From: Cacajao melanocephalus
Lineage: Eukaryota > Chordata > Mammalia > Primates > Pitheciidae
Assembly (NCBI GenBank): GCA_963573385.1
Contig: CAUYLG010044492.1
Span: forward strand, 1-64,000
Reading direction: 5' to 3'
Length of the DNA stretch: 64,000 nt
The notes below the pieces were generated by a model that was not told the origin of the DNA, did not search any database, and worked only from the letters and a program-made list of their open reading frames with translations. Position 1 is the stretch's first letter. The number at the start of each line of letters is the position of its first letter. Position numbers and translations under genes: made by a program. Positions 51,291 through 64,000 of this stretch are shown here, in pieces.

Positions 51291-52431
51291 CTGTAATAAG
51301 ATGTCATCTCACCCCAGTTAAAATGGCTTTTATGTCAAAGATAGGCAGTAGCAAATGCTACAAGGATGTGGAGAAAGGGGAACTTTCATACACTGTTGGT
51401 GGGAATGTAAATTAGCTCAACCACTGTGGAGAACACTTTGAAGATTCCTCCAAATACTAAAAATAATGCTACCGTACATTCCAGCAACCCACTGCTGGCT
51501 CTATATCCAAAAGGAAGCAAATCAGTATGTCAAAGAGATATCTGCACTTCCAAGTTTGTTGCATCACTGTTCACAATAGCCAAGATTTGGAAGCAACCTA
51601 AGTAGCCTTCAACAAATGAATGGATAAAGAAAATGTGGTACATATACACAAAGGAGTACTATTCAGCTGTGAAGAAGAATGAGATACTGTCATTTGCAGC
51701 AACACGGGTGGAACTGGAGTTCATTTTGTCAAGTGAAATAAGTCAGGCAAAGACAGACTTTGGATCTTCCCATTTATCAAAGTGAGAAGCTAAAAATCAA
51801 AACAATTGAAGTCATGCAAATAGAGAGTAGAAGGGTGGTTACAAGAGGCTGAGAAAGATAGTAGGCAGGTTGTGGGGAGTGGGGTTAATGCATATAAAAC
51901 AATAATTAGAAAAAATGAACAAGATCTAGTATTTGACGGAACAACAAGGTGACCATAGTCAATAATAATTTAATTGTACATTTTAAAATAACTTAAAAAG
52001 TATAATTGGATTGTTTGTAACACAAAGGACAAATGCTTGAAGGGATGATACCCTATTTTCATGATGTTATTACACATTGCATGCCTGTATCAAAGTAACT
52101 TATGTACCCCATAAATATATACACCTACTATGTATCCACAAAAATTAAATATTAAATTTAAAATTTAGAAAGGAAGTGTGTAACCATTTAAAATATGCAC
52201 TGAAAAGAAATTTTCAACACAAAAGTAAAAACTGATAGCATTACAAGGAAGATATAAAAATTCACAATGACAGCTGGAGATTTCAACACCCCATTTTCCT
52301 TTCTAATTAATAAAATAGACAATAGGTATATAAAGGACTTTAATAACTCTATCAACCATCAACATAAGTAACATTTAGAGTAACTCCACCTATAAACAGC
52401 AGAATGTGCATTTTCTTCAAGGGCATTTGTC

Positions 52432-53185
52432 ACATGGTTTGGCTCTGTGTCCCCACCCAAATCTCACATTGAATTGTAATGATCCTCATGCCTCAAAGGA
52501 CCAGGTGGAGATAATTGAATCACAGGGGTGGTTTCTGCCATGCTGTTCTCATGATAGTGAGTTATCACAAGATCTGATGGCATCTTCATTTGCTCCACCC
52601 TCATTCTCTCTCCTGCCACCTGTGAAGAGGTGCCTTCTACTGTGGTTGTAAGTTTTCTTGAGGCCTCCCTAGTCATGTAGACCTGTGAGTCAATTAAACC
52701 TCTTTTCTTTATAAATTATCCAGTCTTGGGCATTTCTTCACAGCAGCTGTGAGTAAATTGGTACCAGTAGAGTGGGGTGCTGCAGTAAAGATACCTGAAA
52801 ATGTGGAAGAAACTTTGAAACTGGGTAATAGGCAGAAATTGGAACAGTGTGGAGGGCTCAGAAGAAGACAGGAAAATGTGGAAATATTTGGAAGTTCCTA
52901 GAGACTTAGAGCACTCAGAAGACAGGAAGATGTGGGAAAGTTTGGAACTTCCAAGAGAGTTGTGGAATGGCTTTGACCAATATCCTGATAGTGATATGAA
53001 TAATGAAGTCCAGGGTGAGGTGGTCTCAAATGGAGATAAGGAACTTGCAGGGAAATAGAGTGAAGGTCACTCTTGCTATGCAAAGAGAATGGTGGCATTT
53101 TGCTCCTGCCCTAGAGATCTGTGGAACTTTGAACTTGGGAGAGATGATTTAGTGTTTCTGGAGGAGGAACTAATACAGTTAGGGG
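52432..53185 (+). mobile_element. MaLR (THE1/MST) LTR plus partial internal region, nested in L1M
   Basis: The LTR (about 52432-52746) starts cacatggtttggctctgtgt. It passes into internal sequence with a primer-binding-site-like tggtaccagtagagtgggg (52758-52776) and then an internal region cut off near 53185. The last bases of the LTR are missing. A roughly 54-bp tandem duplication (52855-52907 and 52911-52961) lies in the internal part. No 3' LTR is present. Noncoding. Confidence 0.85.
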
Positions 53186-54099
53186 ATACTTATGAAGGTA
53201 GACCATATTCTGGACCATAAAATAATGCCTAATGATTCAAGTCACATTGAATATGTTTGCTGGCTGCACTAAGAATGAATTAGACATCAATAACGTAAAG
53301 ATTTCTCTATAGATTATAATCATTTGGAAACCAAGCAACATGCATCTAAATAATCCACATGTCAAAGGAATAATAAGTCAAGACAAATATAGATAGTTTG
53401 AAATTAATGCTCTTCGTTTTACTGCAAAAAATTAGAGAAAATTACACCCAAACAAAACTGAAGAAATAAAATAATAACAGCCATAATGAAAATGAATAAC
53501 ATAGAAAATAGATCAAAAGATAAATCAATAGGACTAGAAGTTAGTTCTTTGAGAAGACCAATAAAGTTGATAAAACTAGACCCGTCAGAGGGAAAAGTAA
53601 AGAAGACACAGATGATCAGTATTGGGAGTGACAGAGATAACCTTTGTACCTACTCTAAAGATGCTAAAAAAAAGAATAAATTACGACTGTGAACAGCTTT
53701 ATGCCAATACATTTGACAGCTTATAGGAAAGCAATAAATGTTTTGAAAGACATAAGCTATCAAAGCTCTCTCACAAAATATAACATGAATAGCCTTATAT
53801 TTATTAAAGTAATTTAACTTGTAAAATATTGTCTCAAATCAAACTTTTCACCCAGTTATATTTACTTATGAATTCTATTAAACATTTAAAAATCCATTTC
53901 AGTTCTGCACGAATTATTCCAGGAAAATGAAGAGGCAAAATATTTCCCAGTTTACTCTTTGAGGGCAAATTAGTGCTAAAGATAGACAGTGACATAACAA
54001 TAAAAGAAAACTATAGGCCAATATCCTCATGAACAGACAGACATGGAGTAGCTCCTAACCACATTTAAGGAAATAAAATTCAACAATATATTGAAAGAG

Positions 54100-54100
<1 letters not shown>

Positions 54101-54156
<56 letters not shown>
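54101..54156. repeat. (ATCT)14 tetranucleotide STR
   Basis: Fourteen uninterrupted ATCT units lie inside L1M ORF2 sequence. Uninterrupted GATA-type repeats of this length are usually polymorphic. Confidence 0.98.
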
Positions 54157-55660
54157 CATGACCAAGTATGGTTAATTCCAGAATCCAAGGTTGGTTTTAC
54201 AGTTCAAAATTTATCAGGGTAATTCACCATATTAACAAACAAAAAAGCAAAAGACCAAATGGTAATTTAAATGGATGCAAAAAGGCCAAGTGTCAAAATC
54301 TCAAATGCCAAAATGTCAAATACAAAATCTAACACCCATTCCTAGGAAAAATGTTCAGCAAACTTGAAAGAGAGGAAAACTTTCTCTTCTCATAAAGGGC
54401 ATCTATAGCAAATCTAAAATTGACATCTTACTTAATGGTGAAAAGCTGAAAAAAGCTTTTCCTTAAAGATCAGGAAGAAAGTAGAAAAGTCCACCATCAT
54501 CAGTGTATTCAGTATTATTCTGAAGGTTCTCATAGGTGCACCAAGGCAAGAAAAAGAAGTAAAATAAATATAGATGGTAAAGGAAGAAGTAAACTTATCT
54601 TTACTTGCAGAGAAAATAATCATCTATGTAAAAACATTATGGAATCCTCCAGAAAGCTACTAGAATTAGTAAGTGAATTTAGCAAGGGCACAGGATTTGG
54701 GATGTAAATCAAAAATTTATATCAGCAGTGAACATTGAGAGGTGGAAACCTTAAAATGAATATCATTTTAAAAAATATCAAAATGTGAAATTATTAGGAA
54801 CAAATATCACAAAACATATATATGACCTGTACACTATAAACTAAAAAATATTACTGAAAGAAATGAAAACAGACCCAAGTACATTGAGAGATATATAAAT
54901 GAAGAGGAATGTGTTGTTTAAAGATGAGCGAGCGTATTCAAGATTGTTAAAATGTCACTTATCCAGAAATTAATCTGTAGATACAATGCAATACCAATCA
55001 CAATCTCAGCAGATTTCAAATAAATAAAATGATTCTAAAATGTATATGAAAATGCAAAAGATCTGGGATAGACAAAAACGATTTTGAAAGCAGAAAAACC
55101 ATATTTGAGGACTTACGCAATTTGATTTTAAGATTTATTCTAAGCTACAATAAATGAAAACAGTATATTATTAGTGTAAATTTATGGAAGTAGTTCAATA
55201 AAGTCAAGACACAAATCTACATTTATATGGCCAATTAGTTTTATTTTAAAGGTGCAGACAAGTTCAATGGAGAAAGGATAGACTTTTCAAGGACAAGGAC
55301 AACTGGATGCCCATATTTTTAAAAAAATAGAAAAAGAGAACTTCATTCTGTACCTTGTAGTACATACAAAATTAACTCTAAATAGCCATAGACCTAAATG
55401 TAAAATCTAAAACTGTAAAATATTTAGGATAAAACATATAATATCTTTGGAATCTTGGATCAGGCAAAGATTTCTGAAACATGATACCAAAGGCATAATA
55501 CATAATATAAAAATCAATAAATTGAATTGCATCAAAATTAAGAACATGAATTCTTTGAAATTTACTGTTAAAGTTTTAAAAGATAACATGCACATTAAAA
55601 GAAAATATTTGTGAAGTGTATTTCTTTTTTGGTAAAAGACATATTTAGAACATCTATTAT

Positions 55661-56342
55661 TTAACAATGTTTATTCAAGTTCTAGGATACATGTGCAGAA
55701 TGTGCAGATTTGTTACGTAGGTATACATGTGACATGGTTGGTGGTTTCCTGCACCTATCAACCCATCATCTAGGTTTTAAGCCCTGCATGCATTAAGTAT
55801 TTGTTCTAATGCTTTCCCTCCCAGCGCATTAGGTATTTGTTCTAATGCTTTCCCTCCAAGCCCCAAAACAGGCCCCAGTGTGTGTTTTTCCCCTCCCGGC
55901 GTCTATGTGTTCTCACTTTTCAACTCCCACTTATGAGTGAGAACATGCAGTTTTTGGTTTTCTGTTCCTGTGATAGTTTTCTGAGAACGATGGCTTCCAG
56001 CTTCATCTGTGTCTCTGCAAAGGACATGATCTCATTCTTTTATACGGCTGCACAGTATTCCATGGTGTATATGTGCCACATTTTCTTTATCCAGTCTATC
56101 ACTGATGGGCATTTGGGTGGGTTCCAAGTCTTTCCTATTGTAAATAGTGCTGCAATAAACATATGTGTGTGTGTCTTTATAGTAGAATGATTTATAATCC
56201 TTTGGGTATATACCCAGTAATGGTATTGCTGGGTCAAATGGTATTTCTGGTTCTAGATTTTTGAGGAATCACCACACTGTCTTCCACAATGGTTGAACTA
56301 ACTTACACTCTCACCAACAGTATAAAAGCATTCCTGTTTCTT
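55661..56342 (-). mobile_element. L1PA-like 3' end nested in L1M
   Basis: Reverse-oriented L1 3' UTR and ORF2 end: ttctaggatacatgtgcaga, ccacttatgagtgagaacat, gtattccatggtgtatatgt, gggtatatacccagtaatgg, tatttctggttctagatttt. 5'-truncated. A 36-bp unit (55791-55826) is tandemly repeated at 55827-55862. Confidence 0.92.
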
Positions 56343-56398
56343 CAAAGCCTCCAAGAACTCTCAAAGCTCAATAATAAGAAATCAAATCACCCAATGCA

Positions 56399-56694
56399 GC
56401 TTGGGCACAGTGGCTCATGCCTATAATCCTAGCACTTTGGGAGGCTGAGGTGGGTGGATCATTTGAGGTGAGGAGTTTGAGACCAGCCTGGACAACATGG
56501 TGAAACCCTGCCCCTACTAAAAATTCAAAAATTAGCTGGACGTGGTGGTGCACACCTGTAGTCCCAGCTACTCGGGAGGCTGAAGCATGAGAATTGCTTG
56601 AACCTGGGAGGCAGAGTTTGCAGTGAGCCTGGGCAACAGAGTGAGACTCCATCTCAAAAAAACAATAAACCCAAAAACAACAACAACAAAAACT
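56399..56694 (+). mobile_element. AluS-like SINE in L1M
   Basis: Starts gcttgggcacagtggctcat and ends in a CAA-rich tail. Target duplication acccaatgca at 56389-56398 and 56695-56704. Part of the right monomer is shortened (ggcagagtttgcagtgagcc runs directly into tgggcaacagagtgagactc). Confidence 0.95.
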
Positions 56695-57160
56695 ACCCAA
56701 TGCAAAAATGGCAAAAGATTTGAATAGATACTTCATAATAGAAAATATATGGGTGGCAGTTGAGCCTATAAATAAAAGGTCAACATCATTAGTGAAGAGA
56801 GAAATGAAACAAAAACTGCAGTGGGATACTATTGCACATCTATTATAATATGTAAAATTAAAAAGGCTTTCATACCAAATGTTGGCACGGAACTGCAGAA
56901 ACCAGAATTCTCATATACTGCTGTTGTGAAGGTAAAATGGTACAACCACTTTGGAAAATTGGCAGTTACTTAAGCTGTTAACCATAATTTTGTCATCTGA
57001 CCTAGCCATTCTACTGCTAGGTATTTACCCAAGAGATGGAAAAGCATTTGTTCAAACAAAAATGTGATATGAATCTTCAGAGCAGCATATTTTATCTACA
57101 ATAGCCAATAAATAAACAATTCAAATGTTAATCAACAGATGAATGGATAAACATACTTCA

Positions 57161-57867
57161 GGCTATCAGATAGTGGCCTGTGGCTGCCAGCCCAGAAGCT
57201 ATTTACTCTGAGTTCACCATTTTGGTATACTATGTTTGTGAAATTATTTGGACATTTTTATAAATAAAAAAATAAAATAAATGTATAAAAAAGTGATAGG
57301 GAATATGTTCTTAAAACTTATGCAGTGAAAGCAAAGTAATACATTATTTGATGTGAAAAAAGGCGTGTTCTGTATTGCAGTCAATCACCAACGTCTTCAA
57401 CGACAGAGGAAAAGAGCAAATAAAAAATAGATCAAAATATTTGAAATCATGTTACAGATCATTGCATCTAAAATAAGATACGTATTAAGTATCTTATAAT
57501 TTTATACAATTTTCTGGAAACAAAGTCCTTTGAATAGTGACTCCTACTATTTAATCTTTTTATTTTTTAAAAAAATCAACTTTTATACATGGTTTTAGTA
57601 ACAGTTACAATCACATGCTAATATACCAACGTATTTATTGTGTTGAATCTAACTAATATTTATTCAGCCTCAATCATAACTCTGCCTTTGATTTACGTTA
57701 TTCAAAGAAATATAAAAGCTAGGCTGTCTTTATTTTTTAACTTAAAATGCAATTGGAGAAACTAGATTTTCATACAAATGGAGAAGCAGGAGTTATAAAT
57801 TTGCAATAATTGTGATTTCCAATAATATATATAAAATTCTTCATACCAGTTCTCTGACACACACCAA
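57161..57867. other. Unique AT-rich sequence
   Basis: No recognised repeat beyond the possible last bases of the L1M. No gene. Confidence 0.4.
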
Positions 57868-57869
57868 TA

Positions 57870-59346
<1,477 letters not shown>

Positions 59347-59348
59347 TA

Positions 59349-59480
59349 CTTTTAGGTACATCACTTTAATCTAGATGAGGTGTTTTATGGAAATAATTGT
59401 CTCTGTTTCCCAAACAACTGTTAAAAATTAGAAAATACTTTATATTTCCATGTCTATATTTCTAGTTCATTTGAGAAAGG
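59349..59480. other. Unique AT-rich sequence
   Basis: Nothing recognised before the CA repeat. Confidence 0.4.
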
Positions 59481-59523
59481 TATACACACACACACACCCA
59501 CACACACACACACCCACACACAC
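59481..59523. repeat. (CA)n microsatellite with CCA interruptions
   Basis: CA units broken by CCCA at two places, directly preceding the palindrome. Confidence 0.95.
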
Positions 59524-59571
59524 CTATTCTGCCTATTATATATATATATATATATATAATAGGCAGAATAG
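59524..59571. repeat. 48-bp perfect palindrome with (TA)9 centre
   Basis: The 15-bp arms ctattctgcctatta and taataggcagaatag flank an 18-bp TA repeat. Because the centre is itself self-complementary, all 48 bases form a perfect palindrome able to extrude as a cruciform. Confidence 0.97.
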
Positions 59572-60904
59572 ATTATGAGTGTAATAAAATACAAATAATT
59601 CACTTTACACATTTCCATTGGATGAACTTAATACTTTCTGTTTTGAAAAGTGCTAAAAACTTTAACTCAGAATACTGTGATAGCCATCTTCTTTAAGGTT
59701 TCTATTTTAGGTGATCCTCTTTTACCACCATATACCTCACAGGGCTGCCAAAGCTGTATAATGCATGCTTCTGTCCTAGTAAAAAAATTACTATTTCAGA
59801 ACTGGCTGTTTCCATTTAAACAGAGAAATCAGAAATGACAAATGAGCATTCATATCTCACTTTAAACAGGAAAATTACCTTTGGGAACTGAACCAATATC
59901 GACATTCTTAATAACACATTGCCCATATGTGTAAGTAGCATAGTGATTTTTTTCAAACCTTATCAATGTCAGCTGTGTATTTCAGGCCACTGTAATCGCT
60001 ACCTGATGTAGAATGTAATGGAAATAACTAGAATGCAAACACAATTTCTATTTATGACTTATGGTATTTTCTTTACGTGTTTTTGTCTTATACTATCACA
60101 TGCTAATACAGAAACTTAGATATATGATAGAAACATATATCCAGTATATAACCTGTATTTGAGAATCACGTACTGTAGCAATACAAAGCCTGCACTGTCG
60201 TCCTGACCACGTTAGTATTTTATCAGGCACCTCTACTGTTTGACCTCTGTAAAGCTTTAAAGGCTAGTTAACCAGAGCTTAACTTCTGGTAAGCTCAATT
60301 TCTGCAAGCCTCTTCTTCTATACAAATCTTACAATATAAAGAGAAACAGAACAATTTCAAATATTATGCAATGCAATAACCATAAAATAGGTAATATTCC
60401 TCATACCACATTTATATTTCTCAGACACTAAATGCATAAAATGCCAGGAAAACAATAAGGTGCTGAAATAATTATTTTAGTTTAAATTCATAGTCAATCT
60501 TGTTAGCCTTTGTTATTATTATAATTTTGCAAATTATTTCTATAAGAACTCTTAGACTCCATTACATTATATATGGAAAACATCTTCATATAGTTTCATA
60601 TTTAAGGTCAATTAGTTTAATTAGTTCTATCTTAAAAACCACAGAATATATTTCACATAACTTAAGATGTGAAATATAAATGGCAATTAAAAATCAGTAT
60701 CTCATCATTTTTTAATCCATTCCTGAAAATGTAGCCTTATAATGTCACCTAAGTATGAAATTTGAATTTCATGTAGAAAACTAACTATAGAGTCTCTATT
60801 TTTCATATATTCATGTATCATACAATTTATCCAGGCATATCCAATAATTGATAAGGTAGTAAACTCATTTGAATAAACAGTTATTGTGTATACTATGTTC
60901 AAAG
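59572..60904. other. Unique AT-rich sequence
   Basis: No recognised repeat or gene. A 62-codon plus frame at 59650-59838 has no known domain. Confidence 0.45.
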
Positions 60905-61098
60905 CCCTCTGCGTATGTACATAAACACATGTGATTATACATAATCACATGATATGATATATAATCACAGTATATACATACATTGTATAATCACATTATA
61001 TATTGTTTTATATATAATATAGATTATATAGATTATATTATACATTATACAGATTATATATAATATATATTAGTGTGTATAATATGTGTATACATAAT
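60905..61098. repeat. AT-rich degenerate repeat
   Basis: Repeated ataatcaca-like and tatatattata/agattata motifs over about 190 bases, probably a diverged AT minisatellite. Confidence 0.7.
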
Positions 61099-61099
61099 C

Positions 61100-61770
61100 A
61101 CTTGTGTAGTCAGGCACTGCATAAGGAGGTTTGGGTCAACAACTGAGCGTATGTAGAAAGGTGGTCTCATCAGATTATATTACCATGTTTCTATTGAACC
61201 CTTTTTACGTTTACATATGTTTAGATATACAAATACCACTGTGTTCTAATTGTCTATGGTATTTGGCACAGGACCATGCTTTACAGGTTTGTAGCCTAAG
61301 AGCATCTACCATATGTATTTTGTGTGTGTGTGTGTGAGGCAGGGATCTCCCTCTGTCGCACAAGCTGGAGTGCAGTGGCACCATCTGGGCTCACTGCTAC
61401 CTCCAGGGCTCAAATGATTCTCCCACCTCGGCCTCCTGAGTAGCTGGGACCACAGACCGCGCCACCACACCCAGCTAATTTTTTTGTATTTTTGGTAGAG
61501 ACAAGGTTCTCTTCATGTTGCCCAGGCTGGTCTCAAACTCCTGAGCTCAGGAGATCCACCCGCTTTGGCCTCCCAAAGCGCCGAGATTACAGATGTGAGC
61601 CACCGCACCTGGCCTGTACCAGATGTCCTCAGTGTGGAGTAGGCGATACCACTGAGTTCTGTGTAAGTCCATTCACCCCATGATGTTCGCGCAGCGACAC
61701 AATCGCCTAGGGACACATTTCTCGGAGAGTACCCCTCTGGTAAAGCAACGTAGGACTGCCCATCTCCATT
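61100..61770. mobile_element. Tigger-type DNA transposon, split by an Alu
   Basis: The left block (61100-61330: agtcaggcactgcataagga, aggtttgtagcctaagagca) and the right block (61615-61770: tgatgttcgcgcagcgacac, aatcgcctagggacacattt) belong to the same family as 57870-59346. The AluJ sits between them. Confidence 0.8.
61338..61614 (-). mobile_element. AluJ-like SINE
   Basis: Reverse-oriented Alu with ctcaaactcctgagctcagg, an older-subfamily segment. Its expected T-rich tail is replaced by a (TG)n run at 61320-61337. Confidence 0.92.
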
Positions 61771-62214
61771 GACCCCAGAATTAATACACAAATAGCCCTC
61801 TTGGCAAAATGTGGACCATGAACAGGTTTACATAGCCACCCAGGAACAAAACTGGGAGCGGGGATAAACCTGCCATTGAGTCCAATTCCAAGGTACTGGA
61901 ATTCTCAGACAACGGTGACAGGGAGCAGTCCCCAGGTCACATGTTCTCCAAGGCTGAAGTTCATTTTTGGAGCCCAGTTCAGAAGGCTCTTGAATTACCA
62001 GAGAGGGCGAAGGACTGTTAATGGCCTCTGTAGCGTTAAAAGGGGTCACTCATTTCATCTGGTAACCAGTGCCACGGTCCGCGGGTGGCCTTTGTTCTGT
62101 TGGGAGTGCCCAGGGGGACCCCAGCTGCAGGTCACAGCACTGGGCACTCCCTTCCCCTTCTGCTCCCTGGATCTTGCACAAGCGGAGACGGAAAAGTTTC
62201 CAGACTGAGCTCCG
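61771..62214. other. Unique sequence upstream of the CpG island
   Basis: GC content rises toward the island. No repeat or exon recognised. The last plus-strand ATG before the splice donor is near 62023. Confidence 0.45.
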
Positions 62215-62480
62215 TTCCCAGAATTGCAGCAGAGAGGCGGGAGGGAGAGGAGAGAACCGGAGGGCAGGAGCGGAGAGAGGCGCGGTCTCCAGAAACGCGC
62301 GAGGAGCGTGGAGAGCAGGGCGCAGGAGATCCGGTGGCCGCCGGGGCGGGAATCAGGAGGGAGGCGGTTCCGCGTCCCGGTGCGGCAGGAAAGTGACCCG
62401 TAGCGCGAGGCGCGGCGCCCAGGGAGCCCGACCCCAGCCCCACGACCCGCGCTGCGGCGGGCACCACGCGGGGGGCGCGC

Positions 62481-62504
62481 GGGGAGGGGAGGGGAGAGGC
62501 GGGG
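62481..62504 (+). promoter_or_regulatory. G-quadruplex motif in the CpG island
   Basis: Four runs of four G separated by 1, 1 and 6 bases on the plus strand, overlapping a GC box. It lies just upstream of the proposed first exon. The motif is direct from sequence; folding in vivo is inference. Confidence 0.85.
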
Positions 62505-62731
62505 CCGGCGGGGACCGTGTCGCCGCCGACGCCGCTGCTGCGGGTCGCAGAGGCTCAGAGCGAGCCGCCGCCGAGCGGGTGGCGGTGCCGTCCCCAGTCC
62601 GCAGCCGGCCCCGGGCGCAGGGGCGCCGCCGACCCCTCTCGTGGGCGGCGCGGGGCTGGTCTCTGCGCCAGGTCCCGGCCCTCGCTGCGCCGCCCGGCCC
62701 CAGTCAACCGCGGACCCTTCTCCTTCGGCAG
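62505..62731 (+). other. Putative noncoding first exon (5' boundary uncertain)
   Basis: The 3' boundary is supported by the splice donor tcggcag|gtagggg at 62731/62732, close to the consensus CAG|GTRAGT. There is no ATG on the plus strand from about 62024 to 62731, so if transcription starts within the island this exon is purely 5' UTR and translation begins in an exon beyond the window or later in it. The long open frames through this segment (274 codons plus, 333 codons minus) reflect low stop-codon frequency in GC-rich DNA. The left boundary given is nominal. Confidence 0.6.
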
Positions 62732-64000
62732 GTAGGGGCGTCGGCGCGGCGCTGCGCGCGGTCCCAGCGCGGGGAACTTGGCGGGGCAGCCTCTCCCGGG
62801 CTGGAGGTCGGCGGGGCTGGGGGCGTCGGGAGGGAGGGTGCCGGGGGTCGAACCTGCGTCGCGGGGTCCCCACCCAGAGTTCCCGCACGATAAGGGCTGG
62901 ATGCGCTTGGGGGGCGTGGAGAGGAGGCTCCTCGGTCCCTTTCCGGGAAAGGGATCGCGGGGACTTCCCCACCGTTAGGATGCGTAAGCCGAGGCTGAGA
63001 GTAGACGCCTTCTCAACTCCGGACCTGGCCCAGGAAGAGGGGGCGAAACGGGCCATTTCGAGGGACGCGGCAGCCCCGTTGCTACGGGAGATGGGGAAAG
63101 CGGCGTGGTCACCTACACAACCGCTCCCGGGCGCGGCGGGGGCTCCGCCTCCCCCTCCTCTGTGTCTTTGGGGTTGGAAAAGAGAGAGCAGAACAAAGAT
63201 GTAGGGTGAAGGAGGGGTCCCCAGCTGCTGCCTCTTCGGCGGAGGCTGCTGACCCCTCTGCGCGACCCCCGCTGGGCAGTGTCAGCTCCATTGTCTCAGA
63301 GGCCGGCGGCCAAGTGAGCGGCCGGCGGGCGGGCGGCGGGGACCCACCCGGGTGGGGGGCGCCCAGCCTCAGCATCGCCCCGTCTTCCCCGGCTGCGGAA
63401 AACCACTAGGCCGGTGCCAGCGCTCCGTGTCACGGGTCCCTAGTACGCCCCCGAAAGGAAATGGAGCCGATTTCCATCAAGTTCTCTTAGTATTTCTGTC
63501 ATTTACGGAAAAGCGGTAGCTACTCACAAGTGGCTCAGATGTCTGTGTCGGGGTTGTGAGCCGGGGCATTGCAATTGGGTGTTAATCGTTTGGCACTAGG
63601 AAGAATGACTAGCCATTGGAGGAGGGGCGGTCTCTCTTGCTAAGCAGGGTCAAGTGAAACTTGGCTGCTCTGAAATGGCCAGAGGAGTCAATGAGCCGAG
63701 GGCTGGCCTGCGTCTTCCCAAGGCAGAAGCGCAGGGGAAGCCCCAGCCTCTTCCGAGTAGTGGCTTTCTCTGCGCATCTCACGCAGTCTCTGGAGTCTGT
63801 GTTGGAGGAAGGTTAAAGCGTTTACAACACGCGTTTGCCATGTGTTCTTGGGAGTATTTCTGACGTTCCCGCGGGCTATCCATGCATCTTCCGGTGCATT
63901 TCACTTAGAATCAGGAAGAACAAGGGATCCCAAAGTCCTCAATGAGATCCTGAGATCAAAGCCACATGATGGAGGAGGGGCCAACCACAGATCCACTGGG
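62732..64000 (+). other. Putative 5' part of intron 1
   Basis: Begins gtagggg. The first 700 bases are still CpG-rich, then composition becomes ordinary. No second exon with a convincing acceptor/donor pair is recognised before the window ends. Confidence 0.5.

Larger units (their letters stand above)
62215..63430 (+). promoter_or_regulatory. CpG-island promoter of a plus-strand gene
   Basis: A sharp change to very GC-rich, CpG-dense sequence of about 1.2 kb in an otherwise AT-rich window is the normal signature of a vertebrate CpG-island promoter. GC boxes (Sp1-type GGGCGG) occur at 62344-62349 and 62498-62504, with more near 63325-63340. I see no TATA box at a convincing position, as is usual for this class. 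A bidirectional promoter is possible, but no minus-strand splice donor stands out. The start site is inferred to lie between about 62400 and 62550. I do not recognise the gene. Confidence 0.88.

Noticed and set aside
62055..63056. 333-codon minus-strand open frame in the CpG island
   Set aside because: GC-rich DNA has few stop codons. The frame is rich in R, P, G and A, has no domain and no splice structure, and overlaps long frames on the other strand.
62069..63204. Plus-strand frames of 274 and 187 codons across the splice donor
   Set aside because: They begin at non-ATG codons or run through the splice donor at 62732, and are low-complexity GC translation.

Overview
The window is nuclear DNA from an anthropoid primate, most likely human. 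It carries full and truncated Alu elements, L1 3' ends of several ages (including an L1PA-like one), THE1/MST/MLT1 (MaLR) LTRs, MADE1 mariner MITEs, Tigger-type DNA transposons, MIR and L2. It is AT-rich, intron- or intergenic-like DNA with no intact protein-coding gene in the first 62 kb. Nothing bacterial, plasmid or phage is present. Element names come from recognising consensus sequences by eye, so subfamily labels are approximate.

Layout. 1-7.4 kb: mostly unique sequence with a hAT-type MITE, a CA/TC microsatellite and a MIR. 7.4-20.4 kb: MLT1 LTRs, a Tigger-like MITE, Alus, L2/MIR relics, two opposed L1 3' ends, and an MSTB LTR split by a THE1 LTR. 20.8-24.4 kb: a long polypyrimidine tract, a MADE1 remnant, an alternating purine/pyrimidine (Z-DNA-like) tract and an Alu. 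24.4-35.2 kb: unique DNA plus L1, MIR, L2, an ERV1-like LTR, a Tigger relative and a short MST provirus lying between two GT repeats. 35.2-37.4 kb: an LTR-internal-LTR THE1/MST provirus with a perfect 5-bp target duplication (ctagt). 42-47 kb: an old L1 5' region, then a processed pseudogene of the Kelch-domain gene HCFC2, interrupted by a MADE1-derived element that forms a 30-bp perfect hairpin of miR-548 type. 47.2-57.2 kb: one ancient plus-strand L1 split by an MLT1 LTR, a younger L1 (itself carrying several Alus), a MaLR fragment, a minus-strand L1PA and an Alu. 57.8-61.8 kb: two related Tigger elements, each split by an Alu, and a 48-bp perfect palindrome.

The one live-gene signal is at the right end. 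A CpG island (about 62.2-63.4 kb) contains GC boxes, a four-run G-quadruplex motif, and a splice donor (cag|gtaggg at 62731/62732) ending an ATG-free segment. I read it as the promoter and noncoding first exon of a plus-strand gene whose coding exons lie beyond the window. I do not recognise the gene.

I found no evidence of a new multi-gene system. The strongest non-routine items are the perfect hairpin inside the HCFC2 pseudogene, the nested L1 stack, the palindrome, and the CpG-island promoter with its G4 motif.
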